A stretch of DNA of 64,000 nt from NCBI GenBank assembly GCA_963576735.1, contig OY755179.1, positions 5,704,001-5,768,000 of the forward strand, read 5' to 3'. This document shows, piece by piece, positions 21,401 to 34,844 of this stretch; the first letter of the stretch is position 1, and each line of letters starts with the position of its first letter. A model generated the notes under the pieces. The model did not search any database, had not been told where the DNA came from, and was given only the letters and a program-made list of their open reading frames with translations. The stretch is from Bedellia somnulentella. Lineage: Eukaryota; Arthropoda; Insecta; Lepidoptera; Bedelliidae. A program made the translations under genes and the position numbers.

Positions 21401-24400
21401 CGTAGGTGATATGTGTCTCAAGCCGCAGAGCGCAAAATTCACTTAAAAAGTCCTGTAACACTAAGTCGCCACGTCGTACAATACTACAGAATGGAATGGG
21501 CTAATGCTATTCTGAACGAATTCTATACTAAATATATGTATATATATACAATACAATGTGCGTTTTTTTATTGAATTTTAACTCAACGTCAACAAGCTTA
21601 ATATAATTGTAATAATTATAAACTATACATTTGAGTTTGGAAAAAAATAACACAGTTGTAGGCCAAATTCAGAACTCGAACCCAAGCATCTTAGCATTAT
21701 AGAAGGATATCTTACCATTGACCTTCCAAGGGTTTTTCTCTGTTTCTTATCTCTAGCGTTCCGTTCATAACCGTGATACAACTATCACGGTTATGCACGG
21801 AAACATAAAACTCCGTGACATAACCCACTCAACTGAGTTCAGACTTTGTAATTTGACAATGTATGCTTGTATAGGCTTAAACTAGCACTTAACGTTTTAC
21901 TTCCATGGGTATCATTCGAAGACACCTATGGTTTTTGGTTTTTTTCAAGATTGTGGCTGGAGTGTCAATTATATTAATTTTAAAGTTTTCAATCCTTTGC
22001 CCACTCAACTTCGGCTGCCCCTTTTTGGCCGTTATAGCCGTAAATACATACATATACTCACGCCCCTAGTTCCCATTGGGGTAGGCAGAGACTATCGATC
22101 GCCACTTCTTACGATCCCGACAAACCTCTCTAGCTTCGTTTACATCCAACAACCTTTTCATACATGCTCTTTTATTCTTCATACCTCGGACGCCTGCTTT
22201 TTTAAACACACTCTCATTTAGGTCTAAGTGTGTTCTCCGTGGTCGTCATCTACTAACATTACCTTCCACACCAGCTCTATAAATCCCTTTTACCAATTTT
22301 TTATCATCCATCCTCTCTATAGCCGTAAATATATATAGGTAATTTGAAAATGTACCCATATATAGCTGTGATAAATCCGGACCGCCAAAAACGAAAGAAA
22401 GTGTGTATCTTTGGTCTAATGGGACACATATCACGAAACATTTGGGAGTAATTCTTATCTTTTGGAAAATTCCGCTGTGAATACACAAATTTCATTTTGT
22501 GAGTGCACTAGTTGCACTGACAATTGGATGTTGATAAAAATCAGAACATCGTATAGTTACCATTAAACCAATGACAATAAAGTGCATTTTCCGCTGTTTT
22601 AAATGTGTGGTTTCAATTTGATCCTGTGCATTTATGTGCATGGCTCTTAAGGGTATTGCTCACTGACCCAACTATTTAGTGGTTACTTGAAAGTATTCAT
22701 TTAACGCCGTGGTAATGTATTTATTAATCCGAGTTAACCATGACTACCAACATAAACTATCAGCTTTATTATAAAGGATTAGACTAAAATTATCAATGAT
22801 TATTTAGCTACTTCTTGATATAGAGAAATATAGTCCTGAAAAATATATTAAGTACATAAAATTTATTCATAAAATCTATTTATTACATACATATACTTAC
22901 GGCTATAATTCCCTAGAAGGGGTAGCCAGAGCTTCAGAATAAGAAAATTCTCAGCCACTTTTGGAAGTTGAGTGGGGAAAAGATGGTAAAATAAAGGTTT
23001 TTGGTGATGGGTCTCCAACCGCATCGCCCAAAATCCCTCAAAAAGCCTCAATATCCTTAGTCGCCTCTTACGTACACCCCCGGATAGAAATGTGGTAGTG
23101 CTAGTTCTTAGCCGACACTACACAGCAATTACCTATTATGGTTATTAAATTTCGAGTAAACTTTTGAACATATACTCACTGCTATGAACAACAAAAGCCA
23201 GAGCATTGAAATTAACAATCCCTCAGTAATTTTTGGAAGTTTTTGGGAAAAAGATGTATGATCTCCATGATTTGTCCACATCGCATAACAGCCACTTAAA
23301 ATGCCCCATACCATCGGACGCCTCTTACGCCACTTGCTTTGTTTAACCTACCCCAACTTACATAAACAACAGGAGTAATATTTTAAAAAACCTATCAATT
23401 CAAATAATCACAGAAAAACAAGTGTACAAAACTCCTTACATTGTGCGAGCACGGTAGCCCGATAATAAATTTTCCACGGTCGCTCGGTCGGTAGGTGTCA
23501 ATGGTCTACTTCCGGCCCACCGCCGCATCCGCCGCGCCACGACCTATCTTGTCACCGCACGTCATGTATCGTAGTTTTCATGATTGTCTGCAACCAATTA
23601 TTATCTTATCTTAACTGGTTACGGGAATATGCCGTTCTATTTTATTTGCGGTTTGCGATTATTTTGCTCTGTAATGTCTCGGGTATCCTGAAGGGCGATT
23701 TTTGCCTTGGCCAATCCTATGTACATCTTGTCTTATACTGTCAACGATTATCACTATCTCAAAACTTAAAAATATAAAATAATCAGCACATACTTATGGC
23801 TGCTATGGCTTATAGCTGTATGGGCTATGATGTTTTATTAATGCATTCCTATGATCACCTTTCAAAGCCATCAGCAGATCAGCCCCGTGTCATCATAATA
23901 TTGCATTGTCACGTGATGTACATTTACTCATGTCGAGACTTTGATTTCCTATAAGGTGTTACGAATACCTTAGTATCAGAAATTCCTTTGACAATTTTAA
24001 GTGCGGTAAAATAAAGGAACGTTAGTGATGAATTTTAAAAAGGAGAAGGAGGATTAAGGCAGGACAAAGCGTTCCTCCCGTCATATGACAAGTGAGCAAA
24101 ATTTCGACTTCATCGCACATTAGAGTGGGTCAAAAGCTTACAAGGTTCCACCTTAAAATACATTGCAATATAAAAAAAAAGATTTTTAAAAGTGTGACTG
24201 ATGAATGATTTAAAACAAAGAACATATTAAAATGATATTTTCGTTTGGTTTCAGATGATTGCGTGGCATTCCTGAAGGCCCAAGCTAAGGGGTTAGGTCT
24301 CAGCGTGAGGGTATACGAAATGGTGCCCCGCAAACCCATCGTGGTCATCACATGGGTTGGCCAAGACCCGACACTGCCTTCTGTGTTGTTGAACTCGCAC

Positions 24401-27400
24401 ATGGACGTTGTACCAGTTTTTGAGGTAATCCTATTATCCTATTAATATTATAAATGTGAAAGTTTAGATGTTTGTGTGTTTGATGTAAAAAGGCTTCTCA
24501 ATAACAGAATGTATATGAATGAAATTTGGCAAAATGCTAGATAATGACCCAAATTATAACATGGGTTACTTTCTATCCCGGAAAAATTTGACCAATAAAA
24601 TATTCACGCCTGATTGAACTCAGAGTACAAGAAAAACGCCTCAAGTTTGGCATAAGCAAATTTACAGTACGAAGTCTGTCGGGTCAGCTAGTATAATAAA
24701 TATATATTCCTTGCCAACTCATACTAATTTGTAGTAATACTCTTCTGAAACTATATTTATTCCTTTAATCATTTCGTCAGTAAAACACTTGCTGAAATTC
24801 AGTGCTGCTTCAAGCCATTCTCAACCACGTCTGTATATCCTGAGTTTGTGCGGAGAGAAAAGTGATTGATTATATTTTTTTATTCCTATCTAGTCTTCAA
24901 ACATCTTGCCTGTCTCAATAAAAAATCTTGAAGATCGATCCAGAGCTCTGATTTCTCTAAGTCAGATATCCATCCAGAAAAGTTGGACTCATCCCCCGTT
25001 TATCTTAATCTTCGCCAGCGGCTCGCTCGCAAGATATGGAATGCGTTGGAAATACTAGTCTTTTATTCCTCTACATTTTTCCATTCAGAAAAGTTGGACC
25101 CATCCGCCATTCAGTGCGCACATAGACAGCGATGGTAAGATCTTCGCCCGCGGCTCGCAAGATATGAAATGCGTCGGCATACAGTATTTGGAGGCGATTA
25201 GAAAGTTGCAGGGTGCTGGAGTCAAATTGAGGAGGACAGTGCATGTGTCTTTTGTACCAGGTAATAATACGCTTTTGTATGTTAAATATGCAGTTATTTA
25301 ACCCCTATTTTATTTAAGTTTGTAAATTTTCAAAAAGAGATCTGGGAGTTGTCACTTTTTAACAAAAGAACTCCAGTTGCATTTGTAGTTAAGAACATAT
25401 TATCTTTTAAATGTCAAGTGAAATAAACTTTTATTACTGATCTAATTCAAAATTAAAAGATTATTCTAGATATCCATAGTTTCTATCCTAACAAATAATA
25501 AACTGTTTTGATTCCTATGTCAAGCTCCTCTTTGTTATAAGATATAAGATTACTTAAGAATATCCGCGGCTTTTTAGTTGGGTTGTGACAAAGTCTTTCA
25601 ATTAGTTTTTTTTGTCTTAGAGTAAAACCGTTTTTTTTTATAAGTATATCATATTGTGTACTCACGTGATACGGGGCAAGCATATCGCCGTTTTGTATGA
25701 ATACACTGTCACATGACTAAGTACAACTCAGCCATGTGGGTTTCCTCACGAAAACATGCAAAACGTGGGTACTCTGAACACCGGGTGACAAAGTCATGTG
25801 ATGTTCAGAAGTATTAGTACCTCTGCCCACCCCATCGGGGATATTCGGCGTGAACGTTTATGTTATGTTATGTTTTATCATATTGCAGATGAAGAAATAG
25901 GTGGTCACGATGGCATGAAGACGTTTGTAGGAACCGACGAGTTCAAATCTCTTAACGTTGGTTTCGCCCTTGACGAGGGCATGGCGAGTCCAACTGAGGA
26001 ATTTATTCTATTCTACGGAGAGAGGTCTATTTGGCGTAAGTACTTAATCCAAATGCAATGTTAATATATTAAACATACATACATACACTCACGGCTATAA
26101 ATCCCTTAAAGGGGTAGCCAGAGCTTTAAGTGAGAAATTCGCCAGCCACTTTTGAAAGTTGATTGGGGAGAAGATGGTAATAATAAATGTTTTTCGTGAC
26201 GGGTCTCCAACCACATCAAAAGCCCTTAAAAAGCCCCTATACCCTTAGTTGCCTCTTACGATCACCCACGGGTAGAAATGGGGTTGTGTTATTCTAAGCC
26301 GACACTACGCATCACCAACAACCTTTCCTTTTACCATCTTTTCCCCAATCAACTTTCAAAAGTGGCTGAGGAATTTCTGATTCCTTAGCTCTGGCTACCC
26401 CTCCTAGGGATTTACATCCGTGAGTATATGTGTGTATGTATTTTTCTAATATCCGACATGGGGTTTAAGCAAAGTTTACATCTTTCCAGAAATCCACGTT
26501 CACTGCACAGGGAATCCTGGTCACGGATCATTAATGTTACCTAACACTGCGGGGGAAAAGGTGATTATGGTTTCTTACCCTTTTATCTAAACTTTTGAAG
26601 ACGAAACATTTGTATTTTTGTACGTTTTTAATGAAAAGGCTCCATAACTATTTAACACAGTTATTTAAAAAAGTTATGCACCTACAGCATAATAAGACTT
26701 AATTTAAATCTTTTTGTTCATGAAAACCTCATGTGGGGATTATTACTAATAAATAAAGAATAAATAAAGGAAAGAAAAATTTCGACACAGGCGGGAATCG
26801 AACCCGCGACCTCGGGTATACGCCCCGGCGCTCTGCCAATTGGCCTGGACCTCGCTTTTATAACATACCCTTTTTATATTATAAATCGATAAAGGACATC
26901 AAACTAAACAACTTTGCCCATGGAATGCCTATCTAAAATATTGTAATTTTCAAAAAAAAATGATAATTAAAAATTGTCGTACCTAGTTCAAACTGAGAAT
27001 GTATAGAACTAGATTCTTTGCTTCAGTGAAAATAAGAAATAAAAAAAAAACATTTGATCTATGCTATTCGCTCTGTAAACAAAAATATTACTTCTTTCGG
27101 TATTTTCCAGTTCTATTGATCGTCGTTGAAAAATAATATCATGAAAATAAACCGGTAAGCGAGCGATTGAACTGGAAAATACCGAAAAGAGTTATGATTT
27201 TGTTTACACCATAGATCAAATGTTTTTTTTTATTTCTTATTTTCACTGAAGCAAGGAATCTCTTTCTATACATTCTCAGTTTGAACTAGGTACGAAAATT
27301 TTTAATTATTATTTTATTTTGAAAATAACAATATTTTAGATAGGCATTCCATGGGCAAAGTTGTTTAGTTTGATGTCCCTTATCGATTTATAATATAAAA

Positions 27401-30400
27401 AGGGTATGTTATAAAAACGAGGTCTAGGCCAATTGAGCCACCGTGTGATTCCCGCCTGTGTCGAAATTTTTCTTTCCTTTATTTATTAGTAATAATAAGA
27501 CTTTTTTATTTGTTCAATTAAGCTATGCCTAAGCTCTTTAGTTTTACTGTGAATATTGCATAAACTGTGAATACTTTAAATTTATGTGATAGTAGCTAAG
27601 CCGCGTTATATACTCGTAAATGTGAAAGTTTAGAAGTTTGGATGTTTGTGTGTTTGAGGCAAAAAGGCTCCTCAAGTACATAATGTATATGAATAAAATT
27701 TGGCAGAATGCTATATAATAACCCAAATATCATAGGTTACATTTTATCCCGGAAAAAGTTACCAATTAAATATTCACGCCTGATTTAACTAAGAGTACCG
27801 GAAAAAAAATCTTAAGTTTTGTGATAAGCAAATTTGACAGTACGAAGTCTGTCGGGTCAGCTAGTACATTAATAAATATATTTTAATTATTATGAAGTTT
27901 TTTCTGTTTATCTCACCAGTTACGCGTTGTGATCGACAAATTCATGGACATGAGACAGCAAGAGAAAGACAAACTGGAGAAAGACCCCAAACTAAACGTT
28001 GGGGACGTCACCACTATCAACTTAACACAAGTATATGTAAGTTACTTCTTCATTTACTTACTAAATGTGTTTAAAGCGACATGATAGTCCAGTGGGTAGA
28101 ACACCCGACCGAAAACAGAAAGGCGTGAGTTCCAATCCTGGGTCGGGCCTACACCAATTTGTCTTTTCTAAAGTCATATGTGTGGTTAATTTATCATGGT
28201 TGTTAACGGTGAGGGAAAACATCGTGAGGAAACCCACATGGCTAAGTTGTACTTAGTCATGTGACAGCGTATTCGTACAAAACGGCGATAGGCCTGCCCC
28301 CTATCACGTGAGTACACTGTCTAAGCAAAACGTGGGTACCTTCTCTAGACACTAGATGGCGCTGCCATGTGAGTTCAGAAGTATTGGTACCTCTGCCAAC
28401 CCCTTCGGGGATAAACGGCGTGAACGTTTATGTTATGTTATGTAAATTGTGCTTACACACACATACTCACGCCATTACTTTCCATTGATTGTTCACATCC
28501 ATCAATATTTTCATGCATGCCCTTTTATACTTGAGATTTTTGCTGTGTAGTGTCGGCTTAGAATAGCACTACCCCATTTCTATCCGTGGGTGTACGTAAG
28601 AGGCGAATAAAGATATCGGGGGCTTTTTAATGGATTTTTGGGCGATGCGGTTGGAGCCCCATAACTAACAACCGTTATTAAACCATCTTTTCCCTACTCA
28701 ACTTCCAAAAGTGGCTGAGGAATTTCTTATTCCGAAGCTCTGGCTACCCCTTCTAGGGAATTGTAGCCGTGATATGTATGTACTTTAGACGCCTGCTTTT
28801 TTGAGTACTTGAAACCCTCATGGCTAAGTTGCAGTCATGTGACAATGTGGTCGTACAAAATGGCGACTGGCCTGCTCCTATCACGTGAGTAAACTGTCCA
28901 AGCAAAACGTGGGTACTCCGAACATAACTTTACCGTCGTATGAATAAGTGCATCTTGGGTAACTAACGATTTTTGATCAGAAGTATTAGTACCTCTGCCA
29001 ACCCCTTCTGGGATATACGGTTTGAACATTTGACTCTGATATTCATTCAGTTTACATGCCATGAGTTTTCATTGAAATCTTGCACTAGGCTGAGCCTGTA
29101 TCGCAAGATTCATAAACATCGATACAAAAAATACTATTACTGAATAATACGATTAATAAAATATACAATTGTTAAAATTTACAAAATTTAAATTTAAGTT
29201 AGCAATAAAGTAATTAAAGTTAGAATTTTAAAAGTTCGTAAAGATGTGTGATCCCGTCACATCTCTTGGGCTTCAATTATATTCGTAACTATTTTCAGAC
29301 ATGTCCTTTTATTAACCGTGATAGCCCAGTGGGTAGAACACTTGGTTATCGTGCAAGCGACTAGTGTTCGAATCCTGGGTCGGGCCTACACCAATTTGTC
29401 TTTTCTAAAGACATATGTGTGGTTAATTAATCACGGTTGTTAACGGTGAGGGAAAACATCGTGAGGAAACCCACATGGCTGAGTTGTACTTAGTCATGTG
29501 ACAGTGTATTCGTACAAAACGGCGATAGGCCTGCCCCCTATCACGTGAGTACACTGTCCATGCAAAACGTGGGTACTCTGAACACCAGGTGACAAAGTCA
29601 CGTGATGTTCAGAAGTATTAGTATTAGTATAAATTGTATTAATTATAAAGCCGTTGTTGGGTGATGTGGCTATAGACCCATCAGCAACTATCCTTTATTT
29701 TACAAATTTTGCTTACTCAACTTCCAAAAGCAACTGAGGGATTTGTAATTCTGAATCAATGGCTATCTTTTTTTTTACGGATATATAATCCACGCGTACA
29801 GCGAGGTAGTCATTTTTATTAACATAAACATAAACGTTCACGCCGCATATCCCCGAAGGGGTTGGCAGAGGTACTAATACTTCTGAACATCACGTGATTT
29901 TGTCACCTGGTGTTCAGAGTACCCACGTTTTGCATGGACAGTGTACTCACGTGATAGGGGGCAGGCCTATCGATGGGTATCAGCAACTATCCTTTATTTT
30001 ACAAATTTTGCTTACTCAACTTCCAAAAGCAACTGAGGGATTTGTAATTCTGAATCAATGGCTATCTTTTTTTTTACGGATATATAATCCACGCGTACAG
30101 CGAGGTAGTCATTTTTATTAACATAAACATAAACGTTCACGCCGCATATCCCCGAAGGGGTTGGCAGAGGTACTAATACTTCTGAACATCACGTGATTTT
30201 GTCACCTGGTGTTCAGAGTACCCACGTTTTGCATGGACAGTGTACTCACGTGATAGGGGGCAGGCCTATCGCCGTTTTGTACGAATACACTGTCACATGA
30301 CTAAGTACAACTCAGCCATGTGGGTTTCCTCACAATGTTTTCCCTCACCGTTAACAACCATGATAAATTATTTTTTATTAATTATTTATTAATTTTATTG

Positions 30401-33317
30401 ATGTGATGTTATGAAAATATTTATTTCAACAGGGTGGTGTGCAATCCAACGTCGTGCCAGAAAAGCTGTCAGTAGTTTTTGACGTCAGGATCGCGACAAA
30501 CGTCAACCATGAAGATCTTAAGAAAAAGGTAACTACGTAAATCTATATATTTAAAAGAAAGTGGTGTCAGTTACACTATTTATAACTCGAGAACAGATAA
30601 ATTGATCTGGCTGAAAATTGTTGCAGAGGTAGTTGTGGTCCTAAGACCAGGAAAACGACATAGGATATACATTCTGTGTACTAAGTATCGGGAATTTCTC
30701 AATTAAACAAAAAATACAAATTATTCATCTAAATTTATTTTATAGCCTTCAAATTAGGCCCCATCGCTTGCAATACAACATCTCCACCGCTTCACCCAGT
30801 CTTCCATACATTTTTCATAGGCTATTTGCGGTATGGCCTTTAGCTCAATCACCGAATTTTCTTTTATGGCTTCTATCAACTCAAAAAGTTTTCCTCGAAG
30901 TGGTAATTTTAACTTGGGAAATAAAAAAAAGTAAGACGGAGCCATATCAGGTGAATACGGTGCTTGGTCGAGAACTTTTGTTGAATTTTTCGCTAAAAAC
31001 TCTCGCAACATTTTTAGGGATTCACCACAAGAAATATCATTCGAAACACAAAATTTAAGGCACACTCTTTGTTCAACAATATTTTCCATTGTAAAAATCG
31101 CCGAGGACTCAAAACTATGACCAACAAAACATGTAGTTTTAAACAAATTAAATGACAGAACCCGCTCAAATTTTGCGCGCTAACCGCGCGACCGGTTGTT
31201 GCCGTGACGTCACCGCATGTGTCTGTAATGAGCGCCCGCGATAGGCAGCAGCCGCTATCGCCGCCGCCGCCGCCTCTTTTATCGATGACTAAGGACTGTG
31301 ATAAGCAACCGACACAAAATGGGGATTGGCAAGTCGTTTCTCGGCGGAAAAATAGGTAGAAAAGTATGATAGGAAATACGGGTAATGCATCGGTTAAAGA
31401 TGGAAAATTTAAAGCAGCTGATAAGAAAATACCATTGTTCATAACGAATGTTCATAAGAGCACTACCGAAAGAGATATTTGTGATTATATATCAATGAGA
31501 ATAAAAGAAAGGGTTAACTTGCAAAAAATTAATATGAAAAGGGAAAGAGACCACAATGCGTTTAAGTTCTTTGTGCCGGAGTGTAAACTATCTCTGTTTC
31601 TCTACGCCAGCCTCTGGCCAGAAGGTATTATCTTCAGGCGATTTGTGAGTTACATCCCTAAAAACGATCTAGCGAGTAACGAACGTAACAAACAAATATC
31701 ATCCAATGGATAAGTGTCGTTTGGTTACATATAATTGCAAAAGCGCCAAGAGGTCGCTAGAATGTTTACGTGCGATTTGCAAATCATGTGACATCATCGC
31801 GCTACAGGAGACCTGGCTTCTTCCTGATGAAATACCGTTTCTTAGCACAATTGATCCGGATTTTAACTACACGGGTACGTCGGCGGTTGACACGGGAGCA
31901 GGCTTGCTACGTGGTCGACCCTACGGAGGCGTAGCGCTCTTATGGCGTAAGACGGTCTTCGAGCAGGTTTGTGTAGTGCAGTGTTGTGGGCCACGTATGT
32001 GCGCCATAAAAATAGTGTCCGGCGGGCGCTCTGTGCTAGTGATAAATGTGTACATGCCGACTGATAACAATGACAACTTGCCTTTGTTTACGGAATGCTG
32101 CGGACAGGTGAGTGCGCTTGTAGATAGTGAACAGATTGACTGTGTGTTTGCCGTCGGGGATTATAATGCACATCCTGGACAGCCTTTTTACACTGAGCTA
32201 GTGAACTTTTGTAGTGAACAAAAATTTGTCTGTGCGGATACTGAGTTGCTAGGCCTAGACGACGCCGAAAACTTAACTTTCGTTAGTGAAGTCCACGGCT
32301 CAAAAAGGTGGCTCGACCATTGTGTCTCATCGGAATCAGCGTTTCGGACAATAAGTAATGTTTACATTAGGCATGATGTTTATTGGTTGGATCATTTTCC
32401 TGTATATATTAACTTCTTATTTAACTTAATTGTACCTAAATTTTCGGATCCTAATTTTAATAATGTGCGCAGTAATGTAGTCTGGGGCGCTAGGAATACA
32501 GATCAAATTAGTAAATATAATCAGATATGTAACGATAACCTAAAACTTATAGATTTTCCGATAGATTTCAGTCAGTGCGCGGGAAAGGGTTTATGTAATG
32601 ATTTAGGCCATAGAGTAATAATTTATCAAATGTACAATAATATCGTCTCAGTTTTAAGTAGGGCTGCTACTGAAAGCGCAAATGTAAATAAAAATTTGCA
32701 AAAAACGATACATCCCTGGATGGAATCGGCACGTGAGCACCGCTCATCGTGAGGCCAGGGCTAGTTTTATGGATTGGTTATCGGTGGGTAAACCAACCTC
32801 GGGTAGGTTTATGTTGCTATGCGAAAAACCAAGAAAATCTATAAAGCGCGTGTGAAGTGGTGCCAGAATAATGCTGACCAGATACGTATGGATCGCATTG
32901 CTTCACAACATAATAGTAAAGATTTTAGATCGTTCTGGAAGTCTACGAAAGACATCAATGCGAGGCCTGGGCTCCCGATGAGCGTGGACAAGGTTAGTGA
33001 TCCAAAAGGCATTGCGCAGGTGTTTAAGTCGCATTTTACTGTCACGTCTCCCCTGGGGCCGCCGCAGGCCGGTCATGGCGCCAACGCAGCCACTTGTGAG
33101 CAGAGTGTGTTGATACTAGCCGGTGATGTACGAAATTGTATAAAAAATATGACTAGAGGGAAATCGCCGGAATATGACCATCTTAGTGTTGAACATCTTC
33201 TATACTTATAATAAATCTGTAGAGAGGTCAATTCTGTACATGAAATATATTTTCAAAATAACTATCAGGGGGTGATTAGGGATCGATACTGATGCCAAAA
33301 ATGCAATCAGTAAAATT

Positions 33318-33371
<54 letters not shown>

Positions 33372-34794
33372 GGTTTGTATGTTCCTTATGGAAACAAAAA
33401 CTACTCGACGGATTTTAACGAAACTTGGTACAATTTTTTTTCATACTCCTGGGCAGGTTTTTGTATACTTTCCAGCAGAATAGTAAAGGGGAATTTTGGG
33501 AAATTTTGGGAAAACGGGAGAAGTTACTCCATTTTTTATGCTTCCCTCGCGTGTGCAGCCTTAATGGTCAAAGTTACATAGAAATCACGTATGACGGAAA
33601 TATTCTACATAAAATTATCTAAAAAATATTCCGCAACAGTTTATGTCTATCTTTTATTTTTAACTCACAACAACACGTGTAACTCCTGATAGCTTAGCAG
33701 TTCGGCGCATTCTGATTTTATTTGTTTTCTATTACGTTTATAATACTCTCAATCACCCTTATTTCAAAAGCTAACATTATTACCTACTCAATAAAAAAAG
33801 AATCATAGAAATCGGTATAGAAACACCAAAATTAATAGTCCCAACATAATAGTCGCACGCGATCAAAACCAAATCCTTAGTAATTTACATATTACGTACT
33901 AGATGGCGCCAGTAGTTGCATCAATTAAAACCTAAAAATTAGCTTAATTTCGGAGATATTGATCTGAACCGATCATAAAAGCGCTTTCAAAATCACAAAG
34001 TAACACTATATTAAGACATGAGTGCTGTAAGTTGCAATAAAGGCGCTAATTTCATAACGCTTGAGCAGTGATTGAAGAACCCTCCAATATTTTTAAAACA
34101 ACGCTACCCGTGCGAAGCGGGGCCGATCCACTAGTGTTAAATATTATAAAAAATCTTACGACAATTCTGGGTTGATGACTTATTGGACGAAACGAAGGTA
34201 AAAAATAAATACGATGATTATATCATTGACGAGAAATAGAGATACAATACTTATATCGTTATCCTATCAAACAGTATCAACTACATTGGTTCATGCCTTA
34301 CAAACGGTATCTTATAACTGGTGAACACAAATAAATAAAGGAAAGAAAAATCTCGACACAGGCGGGGATCGAACCCGCGACCTCGGGTGAACGCCCCGAC
34401 GCTCTGCCAACTGAGCTACGGTGAACACAAGTTTGAGATTCCACCAATTATAAACACAAGTTTGAGATTCCACCAATTATAAACACAAGTTTGACAGTAC
34501 AACGTCATAGAAATTACAACGTAATCTCTATATAGTTTGTGAGTACAACTTTCCCCCCAGTCCAGCGAACTATAACCCAGCTGAACACTTCATTCATTTA
34601 AAATTCGATATTCTCTATTTTATTTTATGTATATATTGGCATTCCAACAGTTTTTACAATAATACAAATCTATCTTCTATACTTATAATAAATCTGTAGA
34701 GAGGTCAATTCTGTACATGAAATATATTTTCAAAATAACTATCAGGTGATGATTAGGTATCGATACTGATGCCAAAAATGCAATCAGTAAAATT

Positions 34795-34844
<50 letters not shown>

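Noticed and set aside
22246..22495. Two overlapping minus-strand ORFs
   Set aside because: The right part is LINE D coding remnant and the rest is unassigned; no independent gene is supported.
23860..23945. Further SINE B copy
   Set aside because: Only scattered words such as 'tcacgtgatgtac' match; too weak to call.
28031..28036. Alternative donor for aminoacylase exon 6 directly after CAA
   Set aside because: It would drop two residues that the family has before [11 protein letters not shown]; the GTAAGT at 28037 is also the stronger donor.
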